Below are positions 51,822-59,687 of a stretch of DNA of 64,000 nucleotides, one piece after another. Below the pieces are notes generated by a model. It had not been told where the DNA came from. It did not search any database and saw only the letters and a program-made list of their open reading frames with translations. The first letter of the stretch is position 1, and every line of letters starts with the position of its first letter. Both the position numbers and the translations under genes were made by a program. Origin of the DNA: Streptomyces lanatus. Its GTDB lineage: Bacteria > Actinomycetota > Actinomycetes > Streptomycetales > Streptomycetaceae. The stretch is taken from positions 310,001-374,000 of the forward strand of contig NZ_BNBM01000005.1 of assembly GCF_014655715.1 (NCBI RefSeq), read 5' to 3'.

Positions 51822-52679
51822 ATGGTCCACCGCGTCCCCTCCGCCGTCGCACTGTGCGGTGCGCTCGTCCTGGCCGTCGGCGGCTGTACGGCGTCCGGCG
51901 GCGGGGACGGTGACGGCGGCGGGCCCACCAACGGCCCCTCCACGCCCCCGACTTCGGGCAAGGTCGTGCCGCCCGAGTCGGGTGCCGCCTTCGACTACCA
52001 GATCGGCGGCGCCTACCCGCCCCCGGCCGGCGTGCGCGTGGTCTCCCGGGACCGCACCGCGAAACCGGCGCCCGGCGTCTACAGCATCTGCTACGTCAAC
52101 GCCTTCCAGGCCCAGCCGGACTCCGAGGGCTGGTGGCGGGCCCACCACCCCGATCTGCTGCTCCAGGACGACGACGGCGGACTCGTCGTCGACCAGGACT
52201 GGGACGAGGCCCTGCTGGACATCTCGACGGCCGCCAAGCGTGAACGGCTCGCCGGGATCGTGGGGAAGTGGATCGACGGCTGCGCGGCGTCCGGATTCCA
52301 GGCGGTCGAGGCCGACAACCTCGATTCCAACGAGCGGTCCGACGGGCAGCTGACCGCGGCGGACAACGTGGCCTTCGGCAAGCTCCTCGCCGCCCGCGCC
52401 CATGCCGCAGGGCTTGCGATAGGGCAGAAGAACGCCGCCGGCCTGGCACGGCAGGGGCACGCCCTCGGCTTCGACTTCGCGGTCGCCGAGGAGTGCGGAC
52501 AGTACGACGAGTGCGGCGCCTACGCGGACGCCTACGACGACCGGGTCCTCGTCATCGAGTACCGCCCGGACGGCCTCACCGCGGCCTGCGCCGAGTGGGG
52601 GGACAGGCTGTCGGTGGTGCTGCGTGACCTGGACGTCGTACCGGAGGGGGAGACCGGATACCTCCGCCGTACCTGCTGA
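51822..52679 (+). CDS. GH114-family lipoprotein (endo-alpha-1,4-polygalactosaminidase-like)
   Basis: Secreted lipoprotein: lipobox AVGGC (Cys22) then a Gly/Pro/Thr linker. The catalytic-type barrel shows FDYQIGGAYPPP, GVYSICYVNAFQAQPD, LLDISTAAKRERLAGIVGKW, GFQAVEADNLDSNERSDGQL and FDFAVAEECGQYDEC, the pattern of glycoside hydrolase family 114 proteins. 285 residues from ATG 51822 with AGGAG upstream; ATG 51774 is a longer alternative. Likely acts on galactosaminogalactan-like polymer at the cell surface. Confidence 0.87.
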   Translation: MVHRVPSAVALCGALVLAVGGCTASGGGDGDGGGPTNGPSTPPTSGKVVPPESGAAFDYQIGGAYPPPAGVRVVSRDRTAKPAPGVYSICYVNAFQAQPDSEGWWRAHHPDLLLQDDDGGLVVDQDWDEALLDISTAAKRERLAGIVGKWIDGCAASGFQAVEADNLDSNERSDGQLTAADNVAFGKLLAARAHAAGLAIGQKNAAGLARQGHALGFDFAVAEECGQYDECGAYADAYDDRVLVIEYRPDGLTAACAEWGDRLSVVLRDLDVVPEGETGYLRRTC

Positions 52680-52704
52680 TCCGGCGTGCCCGAAGAGGGC
52701 CCGC

Positions 52705-53112
52705 TCAGTCCAGGACCGCGGTGGCCTCGACCTCGACCAGATGCTCGGGCACGTCCAGGGCGGCGACACCCAGCAGTGTGGCCGGTGGTACCGGGGTGAC
52801 CCCCAGCCTGGCGGCGGCGCGGGTGATGCCCTCCATGAGCAGGGGCATCTTGTCGGGGGTCCAGTCGACGACGTGGACGTTCAGCTTCGCCACGTCGTCG
52901 AAGGAGCCGCCGGCCGCGGCGAGGGCGGTGGCGACATTGACGTAGCACTGCTCGACCTGGGCGGCGAGGTCGCCCGGCCCGACGTCGACGCCCTCCGCGT
53001 CCCAGGCGACCTGTCCGGCGACGAAGACCAGCTTCGATCCGCTCGCGATCGACACCTGCCGGTAGGCGTCGATCTTCGCCAGTCCGCTCGGGTTCACCAG
53101 GGTGATGGCCAT
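52705..53112 (-). CDS. RidA/YjgF-family protein
   Basis: Enamine/imine deaminase family that clears reactive 2-aminoacrylate-like intermediates. VFVAGQVAWDAEGVDVGPGD, QCYVNVATALAAAGGSFDDV and the C-terminal block PATLLGVAALDVPEHLVEVE with a shortened arginine motif. 135 residues from ATG 53112. The usual catalytic Arg in PxRxxV is not in its normal context here (PVPPATLLGV), so it may be a divergent member without deaminase activity. Confidence 0.88.
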   Translation of the reverse strand: MAITLVNPSGLAKIDAYRQVSIASGSKLVFVAGQVAWDAEGVDVGPGDLAAQVEQCYVNVATALAAAGGSFDDVAKLNVHVVDWTPDKMPLLMEGITRAAARLGVTPVPPATLLGVAALDVPEHLVEVEATAVLD

Positions 53113-53251
53113 GCCGTCCGTCCTCACTCGTGCGCTGCTCGTGCTCTCCAGTGGTTACTCGAAAACCGTAGGAGAGTGAACGCTGACATGGAAGAACGCA
53201 CTTTTCCGTGACTGGGGAACCTTTTGGTGACCATGTGGCTCAGGTGTTTGT

Positions 53252-53285
53252 GTACGGGTGTACGCAACGTTGTGTACGCTTGTAC
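53252..53285. promoter_or_regulatory. Four-half-site operator of the SMR-TetR operon
   Basis: GTAC occurs at 53252, 53260, 53274 and 53282, giving the symmetric arrangement GTAC-4-GTAC-10-GTAC-4-GTAC. The inner pair (53260-53277) forms an 18-bp palindrome around CAACGTTG with only one mismatched pair. It ends 2 bp before the SMR start and must overlap the promoter. The TetR encoded at 53608 is the obvious ligand. Confidence 0.7.
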
Positions 53286-53287
53286 AT

Positions 53288-53608
53288 ATGGGATACCTGC
53301 TGCTCGCCGGAGCCATAGCGGCCGAGGTCGCCGCCACGACGGCCATGAAGTACAGCGACGGCTTCAGCAAGGCGCTGCCGTCGACGCTGACCGCCCTCGG
53401 CTACCTCATCTCCTTCGCGCTGCTCGCCCAGACCCTGAAGACGGTGTCCGTGGGCACGGCCTACGCGATCTGGGCCGGCGTGGGCACCGCCGCCATCGCC
53501 ACCATCGGGATCCTGTTCATGGGGGAGGGCCTGACGGCCACCAAGGCCGCCGGTATCGCGCTGATCATCGTCGGGGTGGTCGTGCTGAACCTGGGCGGTG
53601 CGCACTGA
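53288..53608 (+). CDS. Small multidrug resistance (SMR) exporter
   Basis: Four-helix proton antiporter of EmrE type. The essential Glu13 is in AIAAEVAATTAMK, and the quaternary-compound subtype motif YAIWAGVGTAAIA is present. 106 residues. ATG 53288 has no Shine-Dalgarno sequence before it; GTAC repeats run up to it, so the message may be leaderless. Its stop overlaps the start of the TetR gene (TGATG). Confidence 0.93.
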   Translation: MGYLLLAGAIAAEVAATTAMKYSDGFSKALPSTLTALGYLISFALLAQTLKTVSVGTAYAIWAGVGTAAIATIGILFMGEGLTATKAAGIALIIVGVVVLNLGGAH

Positions 53609-54144
53609 TGGCCCGGCGCTACGACCCCGAGCGGCGCCAGCGGATCATCGACGCCGCGATCCGGGTCGTCGGGGAGAAGGGCATCGCCGGGCTGAGCCAC
53701 CGCACCGTCGCCGCCGAGGCGGATGTGCCGCTCGGCTCGACGACGTACCACTTCAAGACCCTCGACGACCTGCTGGTCGCCGCGCTGCGCCAGGCCAACG
53801 AGGGTTTCGCCAAGGTCATCGCCTCGCGCGGCGGCCTGGAGGACCCGCACACCGACCTGGCCACCGAGCTCGCGGCCTGGATGGGCGAGTGGCTCGCGGG
53901 CGACCGCACGGGGGTCGAGCTGGAGTACGAGCTCTACCTCGCGGCGCTGCGTCGGCCGGCGCTGCGTCCGGTCGCCGCGGAGTGGGCCAGCGACCTGGCC
54001 GACTGTCTTAGTGGCCGGACGGATCCGGTGACGGCGCGGGCGTTGGTGGCGGTGCTGGACGGGATCTGTCTGCAGGTGTTGCTGACGGAGGTGCCGTATG
54101 ACGAGGGGTATGCGCGGGAGGTTTTGGGGCGGGTGATTTCTTGA
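53608..54144 (+). CDS. TetR-family transcriptional regulator
   Basis: Repressor with helix-turn-helix RIIDAAIRVVGEKGIAGLSH, RTVAAEADVPLGSTTYHF at residues 11-50 and a ligand domain behind it. 178 residues. Translationally coupled to the SMR exporter gene; it presumably binds the GTAC-rich operator upstream and is released by the exported compound. Confidence 0.92.
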   Translation: MARRYDPERRQRIIDAAIRVVGEKGIAGLSHRTVAAEADVPLGSTTYHFKTLDDLLVAALRQANEGFAKVIASRGGLEDPHTDLATELAAWMGEWLAGDRTGVELEYELYLAALRRPALRPVAAEWASDLADCLSGRTDPVTARALVAVLDGICLQVLLTEVPYDEGYAREVLGRVIS

Positions 54145-54368
54145 GTGCGGGCGGGGCGGGTCCGATGTCGGGTGCGGGTCGTGTGGGGGCTGCTGGTCGC
54201 GCCCGCGCGGCGGAGCCGCATATTGATACAGCCCCGCGCCCCTGAGGGGGATGCAGATCCCGGCGCTTGGAAGCACTCCTCGCACGGGTGAGCAAGAGAA
54301 GGCGCCCCGCCGCTGACCGGCACATGAGACGGCCGGGCGCCGGTTCGCCCGAGCGGGCGGCGTCACGT
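54145..54368. repeat. Intergenic region with extragenic repeat-like DNA
   Basis: About 225 bp between the TetR gene and dapD without a gene. 54201-54250 reads like the extragenic element often seen between Streptomyces genes: a GC-rich part with GCGGCGGAGCCGC, an AT-rich patch (CATATTGATACAG) and CCCCGCGCCCCTGA. This identification is from memory of such sequences, not a comparison. Confidence 0.45.
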
Positions 54369-54374
54369 TAGGTT
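54369..54374 (+). promoter_or_regulatory. Candidate -10 of dapD (leaderless start)
   Basis: TAGGTT ends 6 nt before the ATG of dapD, and the 6 bases between (GCCCTT) cannot bind the ribosome as a Shine-Dalgarno site. The first transcribed base should be at or beside the ATG. Confidence 0.5.
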
Positions 54375-54380
54375 GCCCTT

Positions 54381-55370
54381 ATGACCGATACGACTGCTCC
54401 TCGCACCACCGGCGCCGTGGCCGCCGGGCTCGCCACCATCGCCGCTGACGGCACTGTTCTCGACACCTGGTTCCCCGCGCCCGAGCTCGTCGCCGAGCCC
54501 GGCCCCTCCGGCAGTGAGCGGCTGTCGGCCGAGCGGGCCGTCGAGCTGCTCGGTGAAGGTGCCGCCAAGGCGATCGGGCCGGACGACCGGCGCGGCGTCG
54601 AGGTCATCGCGGTCCGTACGGTCATCGCCTCGATCGACGAGAAGCCGATCGACGCGCACGACGTCTACCTGCGTCTGCACCTGCTCTCGCACCGCCTGGT
54701 CAAGCCGCACGGCCTGAGCCTGGAGGGCCAGTTCGGCTTCCTCGCCAACGTCGCCTGGACCTCGCTCGGCCCGGTCGCCGTGGACGACGTGGAGAAGGTC
54801 CGGCTGAACGCCCGCGCCGAGGGACTGCACCTCCAGGTGACCTCGGTCGACAAGTTCCCGCGCATGACGGACTACGTGGCGCCGAAGGGCGTCCGGATCG
54901 CCGACGCCGACCGTGTGCGGCTCGGCGCGCACCTCGCCGAGGGCACCACCGTCATGCACGAGGGCTTCGTCAACTTCAACGCCGGCACGCTCGGCACCTC
55001 CATGGTCGAGGGCCGTATCTCCGCGGGCGTCGTGATCGGCGACGGCTCCGACATCGGTGGCGGTGCCTCCACGATGGGCACCCTGTCCGGCGGCGGCAAT
55101 GTGATCATCTCCGTCGGCGAGCGCTGCCTGATCGGCGCCGAGGCGGGCGTCGGTATCGCGCTCGGCGACGAGTGCGTGGTCGAGGCGGGCCTGTACGTCA
55201 CGGCGGGCACCCGCGTGACGATGCCCGACGGCCAGATCGTCAAGGCCCGCGAGCTGTCCGGCGCCTCCAACATCCTCTTCCGCCGCAACTCGGTCACCGG
55301 CACGGTCGAGGCCCGCCCGAACAACGCGGTGTGGGGCGGACTGAACGAGATCCTGCACAGCCACAACTGA
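54381..55370 (+). CDS. dapD: Tetrahydrodipicolinate N-succinyltransferase
   Basis: Succinylates tetrahydrodipicolinate in lysine and meso-diaminopimelate synthesis. Left-handed beta-helix of hexapeptide repeats (VRLGAHLAEGTTVMHEGFVN, AGVVIGDGSDIGGGASTMGT, IGAEAGVGIALGDECVVEAG). The N-terminal half (VIASIDEKPIDAHDVYLRLH) is of the actinobacterial type. 329 residues. Its partner dapA lies 2.4 kb away on the other strand. Confidence 0.96.
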   Translation: MTDTTAPRTTGAVAAGLATIAADGTVLDTWFPAPELVAEPGPSGSERLSAERAVELLGEGAAKAIGPDDRRGVEVIAVRTVIASIDEKPIDAHDVYLRLHLLSHRLVKPHGLSLEGQFGFLANVAWTSLGPVAVDDVEKVRLNARAEGLHLQVTSVDKFPRMTDYVAPKGVRIADADRVRLGAHLAEGTTVMHEGFVNFNAGTLGTSMVEGRISAGVVIGDGSDIGGGASTMGTLSGGGNVIISVGERCLIGAEAGVGIALGDECVVEAGLYVTAGTRVTMPDGQIVKARELSGASNILFRRNSVTGTVEARPNNAVWGGLNEILHSHN

Positions 55371-55505
55371 TTCGGCTGTCGCTGATCAACGCGGCACGCT
55401 CACTTACGGGTTACTCACCGTGACCTCGGCGCGGTCCAGGCAGATGAACGGGTGGAAGCAGTTTCCGATCACACGCCGAACCGACGAGATGAGGGCCGAG
55501 AGCTG

Positions 55506-55745
55506 ATGACGGGTCGAGTGAAGATGAGTGGGCGGGGCCGGGTGGCACTGCGCCTGGTGGTCGGTGCGCTGGGCGTGGGTGCCGTGTGCTGGTTGCCGGC
55601 CGGGAACGCCTGGGCCGACGAGACCAACACCGCCTCGCACAACGGTCCGCGGATCGGACTCGTCAACGTGGGGCAGGTGGACGATCCGATGGAGGATGTG
55701 CTGGAGCACTTCCTGCTCTTCGGCGACGGGTACAAGTGGGGCTGA
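55506..55745 (+). CDS. Small secreted protein of unknown function
   Basis: 79 residues. Signal peptide ALRLVVGALGVGAVCWLPAG with cleavage near NAWA-DE; the mature peptide is about 45 residues, acidic, ending EHFLLFGDGYKWG. ATG 55506 has GAGGGCCGAGAG upstream; earlier in-frame ATG at 55452 would add an unlikely start. I recognise no family. A clear terminator follows, so it is its own transcript. Confidence 0.7.
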   Translation: MTGRVKMSGRGRVALRLVVGALGVGAVCWLPAGNAWADETNTASHNGPRIGLVNVGQVDDPMEDVLEHFLLFGDGYKWG

Positions 55746-55767
55746 GCGCGTAGCGGTGGAAGTGGAG

Positions 55768-55792
55768 GGCCGGGTCCGTATCGGACCCGGCC
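55768..55792 (+). terminator. Terminator after the small secreted protein
   Basis: Perfect 11-bp stem GGCCGGGTCCG (55768-55778) and CGGACCCGGCC (55782-55792) with a 3-nt loop, 23 bp after the stop. Confidence 0.85.
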
Positions 55793-55919
55793 TCTTCGCA
55801 TGTCCGGTGGCTGCGGGGGCCGAAGATTTTTCTTTCCTCGACTGGCATAGCCACGGCACCTCGCACGCGTCACAAGGAGTAGAGAAGCGGGCAACCGGGC
55901 CCGCCCGGGGGAAGAGAAG

Positions 55920-56483
55920 GTGACGATGGATGCCGAAGCGCAGGACAGGTTTCGGGAGTTCGTGGAGAACCGGTCGTCATCCTTGCTGAAGACCGCCGTA
56001 CTGCTGACCGGCGGCGACCGGCACGCCGCGGAGGACCTGCTGCAGAACGCTCTGGTCAAGGCGCTGAACCGCTGGCAACGCATCGATGAGCCGGAGGCAT
56101 ACGTACGGCAGATCCTGTACCGGCAGCAGATCAGCCGCTGGCGGCTGAAGTGGCGACGGCGTGAGCTGAGCGTCGCCGAGCTGCCCGAGGCCGCCGCCGG
56201 ATCGGACGGTGTGGCCGCCGCCGACCTGCGGCTGCTGACGCGCGGCGCGCTCACCCGGCTGACCGCGCGCCAGCGCACCGTCCTGGTGCTGCGCTACTTC
56301 GAGGACCTGCCCGAGGCCGACGTGGCCCGGATCCTCGGCTGCAGCGTCGGCACCGTACGGTCCACCACCCACCGCTCGCTCGCCCGGCTGCGCGCGATCG
56401 CGCCCGAGCTGGGGGCCCTCGGCCCCGCGGCCGGCGAGTCGCAGCCGTCCCGTGATTTCTCGCCCGTGGAGGTGCGACCGTGA
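55920..56483 (+). CDS. SigE-family ECF sigma factor
   Basis: Extracytoplasmic-function sigma factor. Region 2: LLKTAVLLTGGDRHAAEDLL, QNALVKALNRWQRID; region 4: LTARQRTVLVLRYFEDLPEA, DVARILGCSVGTVRSTTHRS. 187 residues. Start GTG 55920 or ATG 55926; both have AGAAGG-like sequence near. Coupled (GTGA) to a membrane protein gene that probably regulates it. Confidence 0.93.
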   Translation: MTMDAEAQDRFREFVENRSSSLLKTAVLLTGGDRHAAEDLLQNALVKALNRWQRIDEPEAYVRQILYRQQISRWRLKWRRRELSVAELPEAAAGSDGVAAADLRLLTRGALTRLTARQRTVLVLRYFEDLPEADVARILGCSVGTVRSTTHRSLARLRAIAPELGALGPAAGESQPSRDFSPVEVRP

Positions 56484-57700
56484 ACGTAGAGGACATCGTG
56501 CGTGACGCCCTGCGGGAGCAGGCCGCCGAACAGGCGTCGGCGGGGCCGGGGTTCGCCGACCGGGTCCTGGCGGCCCGCCGGCGCCGACGGGTCCGAGGGC
56601 TCGCCTGCGCCGCCGCGGCCACCGCCGCCGTGGTGGGCGTCGCTGTGGCGGTACCACTGCTGGACTTCGGGAAGGACGATGTACGCCCCGCGGACGTCGT
56701 ACAGCGCGACGAGATCAACGCGCACACGGACCAGTCGCCGCCGCGTGAACTCGTGTCGGTCGGAGACACGGTGCTGGCCGCGTACTACATCCCCAGGACC
56801 GTCGAGCACTCCGCGCAACGGGCCGAACGCGTCCGCGACTACTGGCTGCTCGACCCGAAGACCGAGACATACGAGAAGGCCACCAAGTGGTCCTACGTCG
56901 CCATCGCGCCCGGCCTGAAGACCGCCGCCGTACTGGAGCGGGACCTGCCCGTCTCCCGGATCGGCCTGCTCGACCTGGACACCGGCAAGATCCGGACGTG
57001 GATCCAGGTCGACCACGAGGTCGCCGGGCTCGCGTTCTCGCGTGACGGACTGAAACTGGTCGCGACGACCTACGACGAGAACCCCGACCAGCTGGTCAAG
57101 ATGCAGGGGTCGGAGAGCTGGGACCAGAAGCAGCCGTCGAGCCGAACCGGCTTCTACGTCCTGGACGCCGTGTCCGGGAAGGGCTCCTGGAGCGAGGTGA
57201 AGGTCGACAGCGACACGGACGACCCCATGGGCGGCGGCTTCCTCAACGCCCGGCAGGACTTCTCCATGAGCCCCGACGGCAGACATGTCTGGGCCGGGAA
57301 CCCCATGGGCGACGTCGGCAAGCAGTTCTACGACCTCACGGGCGCCGAGGTCGCCATACCGGCGAACCAGAAGTACCTGGAGTGGTACGTCGACGCGTGG
57401 CAGTCGCCCAGCGGAAGGCTCGTCGCCGGGCAGTTCGCGGGCGAGAAGTGGAAGACGTCCTCCTGGGTCCTCGACGCCCGCACAGGCGAGAAGACCGAGG
57501 TGCACGGGCAGCAACTGCTCGCCTGGGTCGGCGACCAGTCGCTGATCGCCTGGGACATCGCGGCGGACAGCAAGGACGAGTTCCGTCAGCGGCTGGTGAA
57601 GGTCACCATCGGCAGCGACAAGATCGTCCCTCTCAGCGGCTTCCTGAAGGGGAACGACGGGGCCGCGGGCCGCTGGGAGCCCGTCTTCGCCGAGCGCTGA
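56480..57700 (+). CDS. Membrane protein with extracytoplasmic propeller-like domain, sigma-factor partner
   Basis: Begins with a cytoplasmic stretch (MNVEDIVRDALREQAAEQA) of the kind found in SigE-family partners, then one membrane helix (GLACAAAATAAVVGVAVAVP, near 40-60) and about 340 residues outside with repeats such as DYWLLDPKTETYEKATKW, IGLLDLDTGKIRTWIQ, MSPDGRHVWAGNP, resembling a beta-propeller. 406 residues. Probably an anti-sigma or sensor for the preceding factor; this is inferred from coupling. Confidence 0.8.
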   Translation: MNVEDIVRDALREQAAEQASAGPGFADRVLAARRRRRVRGLACAAAATAAVVGVAVAVPLLDFGKDDVRPADVVQRDEINAHTDQSPPRELVSVGDTVLAAYYIPRTVEHSAQRAERVRDYWLLDPKTETYEKATKWSYVAIAPGLKTAAVLERDLPVSRIGLLDLDTGKIRTWIQVDHEVAGLAFSRDGLKLVATTYDENPDQLVKMQGSESWDQKQPSSRTGFYVLDAVSGKGSWSEVKVDSDTDDPMGGGFLNARQDFSMSPDGRHVWAGNPMGDVGKQFYDLTGAEVAIPANQKYLEWYVDAWQSPSGRLVAGQFAGEKWKTSSWVLDARTGEKTEVHGQQLLAWVGDQSLIAWDIAADSKDEFRQRLVKVTIGSDKIVPLSGFLKGNDGAAGRWEPVFAER

Positions 57701-57725
57701 CCGGCACAGCCGGTGCCGGGTCAGC
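57696..57725. terminator. Bidirectional terminator overlapping two stop codons
   Basis: GCTGACCGGCAC (57696-57707) pairs with 57713-57725 (GTGCCGGGTCAGC) with one bulged base. It contains the TGA of the membrane protein gene and the stop of dapA on the other strand. Confidence 0.75.
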
Positions 57726-58632
57726 CTGTGACGAGCTCCTCGTACGCCGCCAGCAGCCCGGCGACCGCCTCGCGGCCGGCGGGCCGCAGCGGCGTACGGA
57801 CGGGACCCGCGGGCAGGCCGAGTTCATTGAGCACGGCCTTGGCGGTGACCGCGCCGGGCAGCCCCGCCGCCATCATCAACTCGATGAGCGGCGTGGCACG
57901 TTGTTGGAGGCGGGCGGACACGGGGGTGTCGCCCGCCTCGAACGCGTCCAGTACCGCCCGGAGTTGGGAGGGGACCACATTGGCGACCGTACTGATGTAG
58001 CCGGTGCCTCCCACCGCGTACAGCGCCAGATTGTGCTCGTCGCAGCCCGCGTAGTACGCCAACTCCGTGCGGGAGAGGACCTTCTGGGCGCCGAGGAAGT
58101 CGTAGGAACAGTCCTTCACCGCCACGATCCGGGGGTGCTCGGCGAGCCGGATCACTGTCTCGGGCTCGATGCGGGTGCCGGTGCGGCCCGGGATGTCGTA
58201 CAGCGCGAGGGGCAGTCCTGCCGCGTCGGCGACCTCGCGGAAGTGCGCCTCGACGGCGTCCTGAGGGGGCTTGCTGTAGTACGGGGCGACCACCAGCAGA
58301 GCGTCGGCGCCCGCCTTCTCGGCCGCCAGGGCCAGCTCCACGGTGTGCCGGGTGTCGAAGGTGCCCACGCCCGCGACGATCGACGCCCGCTCGCCCACCG
58401 CCTCCCGCACGGCCCTGATCAGCTCCGACTTCTCGGCGTCCGACGTGGTCGGCGACTCGCCCGTCGTGCCGGAGAGGACCAGACCGTCACAGCCCTCGCC
58501 CACCAGCCGGTCGGCGAGCCGCTGCGCGCCGTCGAGATCGAGCGCCCCCGATCCGGTGAAGGGCGTGATCATGGCGCACAGGGCGCGACCGAAGGGCGGG
58601 GCGGCGGGGGAGGCGGGGGCGGCAGTCGTCAT
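57721..58632 (-). CDS. dapA: 4-hydroxy-tetrahydrodipicolinate synthase
   Basis: Condenses pyruvate with aspartate semialdehyde, the first step to diaminopimelate and lysine. Schiff-base Lys173 in IVAVKDCSYD, Tyr145 in LALYDIPGRTG and the pyruvate loop GTTGESPTTSDAEKSELI. 303 residues from ATG 58632; GTG 58668 would add 12 residues. Probably one of several dapA copies in the genome. Confidence 0.92.
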   Translation of the reverse strand: MTTAAPASPAAPPFGRALCAMITPFTGSGALDLDGAQRLADRLVGEGCDGLVLSGTTGESPTTSDAEKSELIRAVREAVGERASIVAGVGTFDTRHTVELALAAEKAGADALLVVAPYYSKPPQDAVEAHFREVADAAGLPLALYDIPGRTGTRIEPETVIRLAEHPRIVAVKDCSYDFLGAQKVLSRTELAYYAGCDEHNLALYAVGGTGYISTVANVVPSQLRAVLDAFEAGDTPVSARLQQRATPLIELMMAAGLPGAVTAKAVLNELGLPAGPVRTPLRPAGREAVAGLLAAYEELVTG

Positions 58633-58806
58633 GGAATCAGTGTCGGCAGGGGCATCGCGTAGCTCCACTTAATTCTTCTACGAGGTATTGCTAAGACTTG
58701 CTGTGGGGTTGAGGGCCTCGGCCCTCACCAGGCCCTATGTCCAAAGCCGGGCATCATGGGTCACCATGGCCGGGACGGTCAACGACCCCTGGTCATGGGA
58801 GGCGTC

Positions 58807-58941
58807 ATGAAGCTCGGCAAGGCACTCGCCACCGGAGTCGCGGAAGAGCGGCCGCAGGACCACGACGAGGAACGCGAACTCACCCAGGAACTGAAGGACA
58901 TCGAGGTGCCCGCGCCCGAAGAGGTTCCGGCCGCACGATGA
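58807..58941 (+). CDS. Short conserved acidic protein
   Basis: 44 residues: MKLGKALATGVAEERPQDHD then an acidic helix-rich end. GGGAGG lies at good distance before ATG 58807, and its TGA overlaps the next ATG (ATGA), which supports it being translated. No known domain. Similar small proteins are, to my memory, common in Streptomyces. Confidence 0.7.
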   Translation: MKLGKALATGVAEERPQDHDEERELTQELKDIEVPAPEEVPAAR

Positions 58942-59612
58942 GGCTGCGGCTTCCGGAGGAACCTCCGACGGAGCCGCCGACCGGATACAAGATCGCCCAC
59001 CCGATGCTGTCCCACGACGGCACCGGGGCCGGCTTCACCGGTGTGTCGCTGGGCGGCGCGCTGCCGTACGGGGTCCTGGCCGACGCGTCCTGCGTCTACG
59101 GTCTGCGGCACCGGGCACCGAGCCGCCGCTGCGACTGCGGCTTCCACTGTGTGCACGACCGCACCACGGCCGAGGCACTGCTGTGCACGGCCGAGCACCG
59201 GGCGGCCGTACTGCTCGAAGTCACCGTGCTCGGCCGCTACATCCGCTTCGAGCGCGGCTTCCGGTACGCCCGTCAGCGCGTGCGCACCGCCACGGTCGGC
59301 CCGTGCTCCTGCGGCACGGTCGCCGCCGCCCTGGCCGACGCCGGCTGGGGCCGCCCGGGCTGGCGGGCGCTCGCCTCTTCCTGCGCGGGCTGCCTGCGCG
59401 GCCGTACGTCCGTCTCGCTCGCCGGGTTCGCCCGGCTCGCGGGGGAGGGGCTGAGGGTGGTGGCCGGGAAGGGCGGCCTCGGACCGGCCGAGGGGCTGGG
59501 CGTGCCCGAACTCACGGCCGAGGCGGCGCTGTTGCAGGCCCGCCTCGACTGGTTCCAGGCCCAGTTGGCCCGGCTGGGGGAGCGGGGGCCGGACGGCGGC
59601 GGGACGGGATAG
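58938..59612 (+). CDS. Cysteine-rich conserved protein of unknown function
   Basis: 224 residues with three Cys groups: CDCGFHC near residue 65, PCSCGTV near 120 and CAGCLRG near 148, which could bind zinc. In between are ordered segments such as LLEVTVLGRYIRFERGFRYA. No signal peptide or membrane helix. Coupled to the preceding 44-residue gene. I do not recognise the family. Confidence 0.75.
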   Translation: MRLRLPEEPPTEPPTGYKIAHPMLSHDGTGAGFTGVSLGGALPYGVLADASCVYGLRHRAPSRRCDCGFHCVHDRTTAEALLCTAEHRAAVLLEVTVLGRYIRFERGFRYARQRVRTATVGPCSCGTVAAALADAGWGRPGWRALASSCAGCLRGRTSVSLAGFARLAGEGLRVVAGKGGLGPAEGLGVPELTAEAALLQARLDWFQAQLARLGERGPDGGGTG

Positions 59613-59687
59613 GGGGATAGCGGGGGCCGGTCCGGGTACCCGGGTGTTCCAGGACGGACATCGAGCAGATCAAGGGAAGGTGCGTCG

